In this document: piece after piece, positions 34,128 to 38,324 of the stretch
Layout of the letters: each line of letters opens with the position of its first letter
Position numbering within the stretch: the stretch's first letter is position 1
Assembly: GCA_025358205.1 (NCBI GenBank)
Contig: JANYKG010000140.1
Coordinates: forward strand, 1-38,324
Origin: Armatimonadota bacterium
Lineage (GTDB): Bacteria > Armatimonadota > UBA5829 > DTJY01
Length of the DNA stretch: 38,324 nt
Direction: 5' to 3'
Notes under the pieces: model-generated
What the model was told of the DNA's origin: nothing
The model's input: the letters and a program-made list of their open reading frames with translations, nothing else
Database searches by the model: none
Translations under genes and position numbers: made by a program

Positions 34128-35861
34128 ATGGCAAAAGAAATAATCGTAAACGTGCTGGCGAGGGAAACCCGCGTGGCGCTGGTGGACGGCGGCAAGCTCG
34201 TGGAGCTGCACCTCGAACGTGAGGAACAGGTCGCCGGAAGTATATACAAGTGCAAGGTCGCGAATGTCCTGCCCGGCATGGATGCCGCGTTTGTAGACAT
34301 CGCGCTTGACCGCAACGCGTTCCTCTATGCGGGCGATGTGCTTCCCGAAGCTGATGAAGACGTTCAGGATACTGATCGTGAGCCGGAGCGTGGCAGCAGT
34401 AACATCAAGGATCTGCTGAAAATCGGCCAGGAACTGCTGGTCCAGGTGGTCAAAGCCCCGCGCGGCACGAAGGGCGCGAGGGTGTCTACAAGGATTTCGC
34501 TCCCAGGCCGTTGCCTGGTGCTGATGCCCGAGAGCGACAACGTCGGCATTTCCCGCAAGATAGACGAGAAGCCGGAGCGTGATCGGCTGAAGAAGATCGC
34601 CGAGCAGATTCGGCCAAAGGGGTACGGAATTATCGTCCGCACCGAGGCCGAGGGCAGCACGGATAAGGATCTGAAGGCCGACCTGGAGTTCCTCCTGCGC
34701 ATGTGGGACCAGATACAGAGCAAGGCGAAGACCACGTCCGCGCCGGGGCTGATTCACCAGGACCTCAGCCTGCTCTACCGCACCATCCGCGACTCGTTTG
34801 GCGATGACGTCCGCAAGATGTTCATAGACTCCGAGAACGACTACCGCAAGGCGATAGAAGTTGTGGAGCTGATCTCGCCGAAGATGCGCTCCAAGCTGGT
34901 TCGGTATAAAGAGAACGAGCCGATCTTCGAGCACTTCGGGCTGGAGGGCGAGATTGACCGCCTGCTCCGCCGCAAGGTGTGGATCAAGTCCGGCGGTCAT
35001 GTGACCATTGACCAGACCGAGGCGCTGACGACGATTGATGTGAACACAGGCAAGTTCATCGGCAGCACCAGCCTGTCCGATACCATAGTGAAGACGAATC
35101 TGGAGGCGGCCGCGGAGATCGCCCGGCAGCTTCGTCTGCGGGACATCGGCGGGATTATCATAATTGACTTCATTGATATGTCGAGCGCAAGGGACCGGAA
35201 CCATGTCGTCACCGCGCTGGACAAGGCGCTGAAGAAGGACCGCACGCGCACCAAGATCTCCAACATCAGCCCGCTGGGTCTGGTGGAGATGACCCGTAAG
35301 CGGACCGGCGCGACCATATCTGAGGTGGTGAATCAGGCATGTCCGTACTGCCAGGGTAGAGGAACTATTCTCTCGTCCGAGTCCGTCAGCCTTCAGATCG
35401 AGCGCGAGCTGAAGAAGAAGGTTGTGGATGTGGAAGATGACGAAGCGATTGTCGTCTACGCGCACCCGGATGTGGCCGGCTACCTTATCGGCGGTGGAGG
35501 TCAGACTGCTGATCTCATCGAGAGGCACCTGCATCGCCCGCTCTACATACGCGCGAACTCGGATCTTCACATCGAGAACTACGAGATTGTGACCGGCGAC
35601 ATCCAGGAACTGGAGTCCGAGATGCTTCCGCACAAGAAGGCCAGTCAGGTGGAGTGCGAGGTCGTGCGCAGTTCGTTCGTGAGCCTGCCCAGGTCGGCGG
35701 CGTGGGCGAACGGATACATGATTGACCTGGCGAACGGCGGCAAGTACGTCGGCCAGCAGGTTAAGGCGCGGCTGACGAAGGTGACCCGCTCCTACGCGCA
35801 GGGCGAGGTGATCGGCGCGATCAAGGCCGCGAAGAGCACCAGAAAACTGCCCGCGTCATAG
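34128..35861 (+). CDS. rng: Ribonuclease G/E family endoribonuclease with C-terminal TRAM-like segment
   Basis: The 577-residue protein has an N-terminal S1 domain (GSIYKCKVANVLPGMDAAFVDIALDRNAFLYAGD) and a 5'-sensor/RNase H-like region (KAPRGTKGARVSTRISLPGRCLVLMP). The DNase I-like catalytic part includes GGHVTIDQTEALTTIDVNTGKF with the metal-binding Asp, and IIIIDFIDM with the second. The Zn-link is CPYCQGRG. After about residue 505 comes an extra segment, CEVVRSSFVSLPRSAAW to YVGQQVKARLTKVTRSYAQGEVI, resembling a TRAM RNA-binding domain. It processes or decays RNA in the cytoplasm. It is the third gene of the radical SAM trio and is followed by a terminator hairpin. Confidence 0.95.
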   Translation: MAKEIIVNVLARETRVALVDGGKLVELHLEREEQVAGSIYKCKVANVLPGMDAAFVDIALDRNAFLYAGDVLPEADEDVQDTDREPERGSSNIKDLLKIGQELLVQVVKAPRGTKGARVSTRISLPGRCLVLMPESDNVGISRKIDEKPERDRLKKIAEQIRPKGYGIIVRTEAEGSTDKDLKADLEFLLRMWDQIQSKAKTTSAPGLIHQDLSLLYRTIRDSFGDDVRKMFIDSENDYRKAIEVVELISPKMRSKLVRYKENEPIFEHFGLEGEIDRLLRRKVWIKSGGHVTIDQTEALTTIDVNTGKFIGSTSLSDTIVKTNLEAAAEIARQLRLRDIGGIIIIDFIDMSSARDRNHVVTALDKALKKDRTRTKISNISPLGLVEMTRKRTGATISEVVNQACPYCQGRGTILSSESVSLQIERELKKKVVDVEDDEAIVVYAHPDVAGYLIGGGGQTADLIERHLHRPLYIRANSDLHIENYEIVTGDIQELESEMLPHKKASQVECEVVRSSFVSLPRSAAWANGYMIDLANGGKYVGQQVKARLTKVTRSYAQGEVIGAIKAAKSTRKLPAS

Positions 35862-35872
35862 ACCAACAAACC

Positions 35873-35912
35873 GGCCCGGTGGGATGACTCCTTCGGGCCT
35901 TGTCTTGTTCTC
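35873..35912 (+). terminator. Terminator-like hairpin after rng
   Basis: GGCCCG (35873-35878) pairs with CGGGCC (35894-35899), loop of 15 nt, followed by TTGTCTTGTTCT. It stands 11 bp after the rng stop. The T-run is interrupted, so efficiency is uncertain. Confidence 0.6.
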
Positions 35913-35920
35913 CGAAGCCC

Positions 35921-36031
35921 GCTCGTCTGAGCATGGAGCGCTTGAGCTGGCTCAAGCCTTTCCCACGCAGGCACTTGCTCCTGCGTAGACCACGGAAGCA
36001 AGCTTCCTGCATGAAGGCGGGAGCAAGCTCC
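35921..36031. repeat. Tandem array of five small hairpins
   Basis: In order: GCTC/GAGC (35921-35932); GCTTGAG/CTCAAGC (35940-35957); ACGCAGG/CCTGCGT (35965-35986); GGAAGC-AA-GCTTCC (35994-36007); GGAGC-AA-GCTCC (36020-36031). All stems are perfect. Units 2-5 share GCTTG/CAAGC or CTTGCTC cores. No ORF or RNA gene is recognised here. Confidence 0.75.
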
Positions 36032-36102
36032 AACGCACTCCAAGGCGAGACCTTCACTCCGTCACACTCTCTATAAAGGGGGCGGGAGTAAGGCGGTTTG
36101 GC

Positions 36103-36131
36103 TTGACAAAAAACGGGTGGAACCTTAAGAT
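36103..36131 (+). promoter_or_regulatory. Sigma70-type promoter for the sugar isomerase gene
   Basis: Perfect TTGACA (36103-36108), 17-nt spacer, TAAGAT (36126-36131), predicted start near 36138, 22 nt before the GTG start codon. Confidence 0.75.
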
Positions 36132-36159
36132 ATCAACAGTTCAAAGTAGGGGGGGTCTC

Positions 36160-37005
36160 GTGAAGCTCTCAGTGATTACAGATGAAATATCGGGTGAGTT
36201 TGAGCACGCGCTGGACGTGATGCTTGAGTACGGCGTGAAGGGCGCGGAGCTTAGAGGCCTGTGGGGCACGAACATCGCGGAGCTCTCCGACGAGCAGATG
36301 GAGCGTGCGAAGAAGGCGCTGGACGAGCGCGGGATGATGGTTTCCTGTATAGCATCTCCGCTCTATAAGTGCGATCTTTACGGCGAAACGGGTGACGCGG
36401 CGGGGCAGACGCACGGGGCTACCGCGCGCAATATGGATGAGCAGATAGCTATGCTGGAGCGGTGCGCCCGCATGGCTGATTTCTTCGGCACGAAGTTCAT
36501 CCGCATATTCGCATTCTGGAAACGCGGTGAATTGACCGACAATATAGAATCAGACATCGTGGTCGCGCTACGTGAGGGGGCCGCGAAGGCTGAGTCGTTG
36601 GGCGTGATTTTGGGTCTTGAGAACGAGCATGCGTGTTACATTGGAACCGGCGCGCAGGCCGCTCGCGTAATAAAGGCCGTGGGTTCGCCAGCGCTGAAAG
36701 CGGTGTGGGACCCAGGGAACGCGTTTTGCGCAGGTGAGCTTCCGTACCCCGACGGATATGACGCGGTGAAGGCCGATATGGTACACTTTCATATCAAGGA
36801 TGCTGTTTGCGGTGAAGACGGGAACAAGTTTGTATGCATCGGCGACGGCGTGATAGACTTTTGGGGACAGCTAAGGGCGCTGAAGGCTGACGGGTATGAT
36901 GGGTACATCTCCTTGGAGACGCACTTCAAGCCCGGCGGCGCGGCGGAAGAAGGGTCTCGGCTTTGTCTGGCGGCGCTGAACGAGATGATGGCTAGCCTGC
37001 ATTAA
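36160..37005 (+). CDS. Sugar phosphate isomerase/epimerase family TIM-barrel protein
   Basis: The start is GTG 36160 (281 residues): a G-run AGGGGGGG ends a few bases upstream, and any earlier start would lie in the promoter. The AP-endonuclease-2/xylose-isomerase-like barrel is clear: KLSVITDEISGEFEHALDVMLEYGVKGAELRG, RIFAFW, LGVILGLENEHACYIG with the metal-type Glu, KAVWDPGNAF with Asp, MVHFHIKDAV with His, and YDGYISLETHFKPGG with Glu. Substrates of such proteins are usually cyclic polyols or keto-sugars; this one cannot be specified. The TAA stop lies inside two-hairpin repeat D. Confidence 0.9.
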   Translation: MKLSVITDEISGEFEHALDVMLEYGVKGAELRGLWGTNIAELSDEQMERAKKALDERGMMVSCIASPLYKCDLYGETGDAAGQTHGATARNMDEQIAMLERCARMADFFGTKFIRIFAFWKRGELTDNIESDIVVALREGAAKAESLGVILGLENEHACYIGTGAQAARVIKAVGSPALKAVWDPGNAFCAGELPYPDGYDAVKADMVHFHIKDAVCGEDGNKFVCIGDGVIDFWGQLRALKADGYDGYISLETHFKPGGAAEEGSRLCLAALNEMMASLH

Positions 37006-37068
37006 GCACTGTGTGCATAATGCAGGGCCTTAGAGAGCATTGTTCACGGATATTGTGAACAAATGCGG
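36996..37068 (+). repeat. Two-hairpin repeat, copy D
   Basis: Hairpin 1: 36996-37009 with 37013-37026, 13 of 14 bp, loop TGT; it overlaps the last codons and stop of the isomerase gene. Linker GCCTTAGAGA. Hairpin 2: 37037-37047 with 37055-37066, 11 bp with one bulged A. Tail GG. Confidence 0.88.
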
Positions 37069-37126
37069 CTCAAGTTATAGTTTGCTTGTCCGGTGGGACT
37101 GCCGGATCAATTACTGGAGGATAGAG

Positions 37127-38324
37127 ATGTCACTAGTTGGTATGCGGAAGATGATGCACGGAAAGCTGCACATCTTTATGTGGTGCTTGGCGTTGGTATT
37201 TGCCGTTGGTTGGATTGGGCTGGTTGTTGGAAGCGGCAGATCCGGGCTTAAGGATACTGAGCAATCGGGCGTGGTGGCGATTGTGAATGGTCAGAAGATA
37301 GACCGGACGGACTTTGAGACGCGTGCGGCGGCGGAGATCAAGCGGGTGGAAGACCAGTCTCAACGCACGGTAGGCGCGTTTGAAGAGGCGCAGATGCGCG
37401 GGCAGCTATTCGATAAGATGGTAGACCGGATCATGCGTATGGACGCTGCTAAGGCGGAAGGCGTGCGTGTGCGCGGCGGTGACATTAAGCGCAAGATCAA
37501 CGAAGTGGTGGACTCCCAAATTGCGCAGATTCGCTCCAGGATGTTGCCGGGGTCCACGAATCAGACAGACGCCGCACTGGATGCCGCGCTTCGCAAGAAC
37601 AATATGTCGCTTTCACAGGTGAAGGACCAGGTTCGGGCCAGCATTGACGAGGAAATGGTGCGGGAGCAGCTTACCATGGAAGGCCTGGTCAAGAAGCTGC
37701 AGGACAAGATTGATTCCAGTGATGCGACTGTGCGCGCGAGTTATGATGAAGTTCGTTTCAGCCAGATTACGGTGGATGGTAAGAAGCGCTCAATGGACCA
37801 GGCACGGACGCAGGCGAACGAGATTAGCGCGAAGCTGAAAAAGGGCGATGATTTTGCTGCCATCGCGAAGGAGTCGTCGGACGATCCTTTCAAGGTAAAC
37901 GGTGGAAAACGGGTTGACTACATGCGGAAGACGTACATGGAGAAGGAGCTTGCCGACAAGCTGTTCTCCATGAAAGTCGGCGATGTAAGCGATCCGATTC
38001 AGTTGGCGCAGGCATTTGTGATAGTGAAGCTGGACGATAAGCGTAGTGCGCTACCGGCTGACTACACCGACCCTAAGAAGCAGAAGGAATACAAGGACGC
38101 GTACATTACCCAGCAGCAGTACATGGCGCAGAGTCAGTTCATGTATGATTTGCAGTCCAAGGTTAAGGTAGACGTGAAGGACCCGGAGTTGCAGGCATAC
38201 ATGGCAACGAAGGCGCTGAGCGCGGCGATGGGGCAGGGACCGGCGCAGGCGAAGATGAAGGCTGAGGAAGCGATCAATGATCTGCGCAAGGCGACTCAGC
38301 AGAACACGGGCGATCCGGCGGCGA
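37127..38324 (+). CDS. SurA/PpiC-type peptidyl-prolyl isomerase/chaperone, 5' part (runs off window)
   Basis: The frame is open from ATG 37127 (TGGAGG 6 nt upstream) to the window end, about 399 codons with no stop. After a cytoplasmic N-terminus comes one membrane segment or uncleaved signal (HIFMWCLALVFAVGWIGLVVGSG). A SurA_N-type helical domain follows: VVAIVNGQKIDRTDFETRAA, LFDKMVDRIMRMDAAKAEGVRV, NNMSLSQVKDQVR. The parvulin-like part has EVRFSQITVDG, AKLKKGDDFAAIAKESSDDPFKVNGGKRVDYMRKTYMEKELADKLFSMKVGDVSDPI. Such proteins help fold exported and outer-membrane proteins, which fits the TolC homologue elsewhere. The C-terminal part seen here is Lys/Gln-rich helix. Confidence 0.88.
   Translation, partial: MSLVGMRKMMHGKLHIFMWCLALVFAVGWIGLVVGSGRSGLKDTEQSGVVAIVNGQKIDRTDFETRAAAEIKRVEDQSQRTVGAFEEAQMRGQLFDKMVDRIMRMDAAKAEGVRVRGGDIKRKINEVVDSQIAQIRSRMLPGSTNQTDAALDAALRKNNMSLSQVKDQVRASIDEEMVREQLTMEGLVKKLQDKIDSSDATVRASYDEVRFSQITVDGKKRSMDQARTQANEISAKLKKGDDFAAIAKESSDDPFKVNGGKRVDYMRKTYMEKELADKLFSMKVGDVSDPIQLAQAFVIVKLDDKRSALPADYTDPKKQKEYKDAYITQQQYMAQSQFMYDLQSKVKVDVKDPELQAYMATKALSAAMGQGPAQAKMKAEEAINDLRKATQQNTGDPAA

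Noticed and set aside
33720-35633. 637-codon open frame on the minus strand
   Set aside because: Antisense to rng and DUF2344, both well supported. No recognisable motif or ribosome site.
36103-36159. Upstream TTG start for the sugar isomerase
   Set aside because: The TTG is the first half of the TTGACA promoter box; translation could not start there from this promoter. The GTG at 36160 has a G-rich ribosome site.

Overview
The window is a GC-rich bacterial chromosome segment, densely coded on both strands. It shows no rRNA, tRNA, CRISPR array, prophage or classical insertion sequence. The cell is diderm: there is a TolC-family outer-membrane channel, a MacA/HlyD adaptor and a SurA-like periplasmic chaperone. 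The trio TIGR03960 radical SAM, TIGR03936/DUF2344 and RNase G is a gene order I associate with Terrabacteria. A diderm lineage in or near that group, for example Armatimonadota, is my best guess. This is inference from gene content, not a marker-gene placement.

Layout. 1-1380: end of a GH36-like glycosidase. 1430-7495 (minus): MarR regulator, TolC, MacA, MacB ATPase, MacB permease and a small secreted protein, read as one efflux operon from a strong, apparently leaderless promoter to a strong terminator. 7553-8206: GNAT acetyltransferase. 8470-10810: archaeal-type phosphoglycerate mutase and a GalM-like epimerase. 10930-13694 (minus): DUF4139 secreted protein and DUF362/ferredoxin protein. 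13840-16122: GH4 glycosidase plus BadF/NAGK-type sugar kinase. 16162-21814 (minus): methionine genes metW, metX and metY, interrupted by a four-helix-bundle protein and a DUF4838 protein. 22009-22775: solitary HicB-like protein, and a DUF559 (Vsr-like) nuclease gene bracketed by inverted palindromes. 22812-23807 (minus): UroD/MtaA-type methyltransferase-like protein. 24083-31362: six-gene membrane complex related to formate hydrogenlyase and complex I. 31579-35861: radical SAM, DUF2344 and RNase G. 36160-37005: TIM-barrel sugar isomerase. 37127-end: start of a SurA/PpiC protein.

The main biological point is the six-gene complex at 24083-31362. Its membrane subunits keep the proton-pump residues. 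Its large subunit has lost all four [NiFe] cysteines, and its NuoB-like subunit, fused to a two-cluster ferredoxin, has lost three of four N2-cluster ligands. It is therefore not a hydrogenase. It resembles the energy-converting hydrogenase-related (Ehr) complexes, with a further loss in the electron path.

The second theme is intergenic repeats. Three kinds recur: (i) a two-hairpin element of about 73 bp (four copies plus one deletion derivative); (ii) tracts with a strict 7-bp period, often arranged as inverted arms, that run into start or stop codons; (iii) a CCCTCACCCC-type palindrome that also flanks the DUF559 nuclease gene. At two operons a perfect AGGAGG lies far upstream of the start codon with repeat DNA in between, as if repeats had been inserted into leaders.
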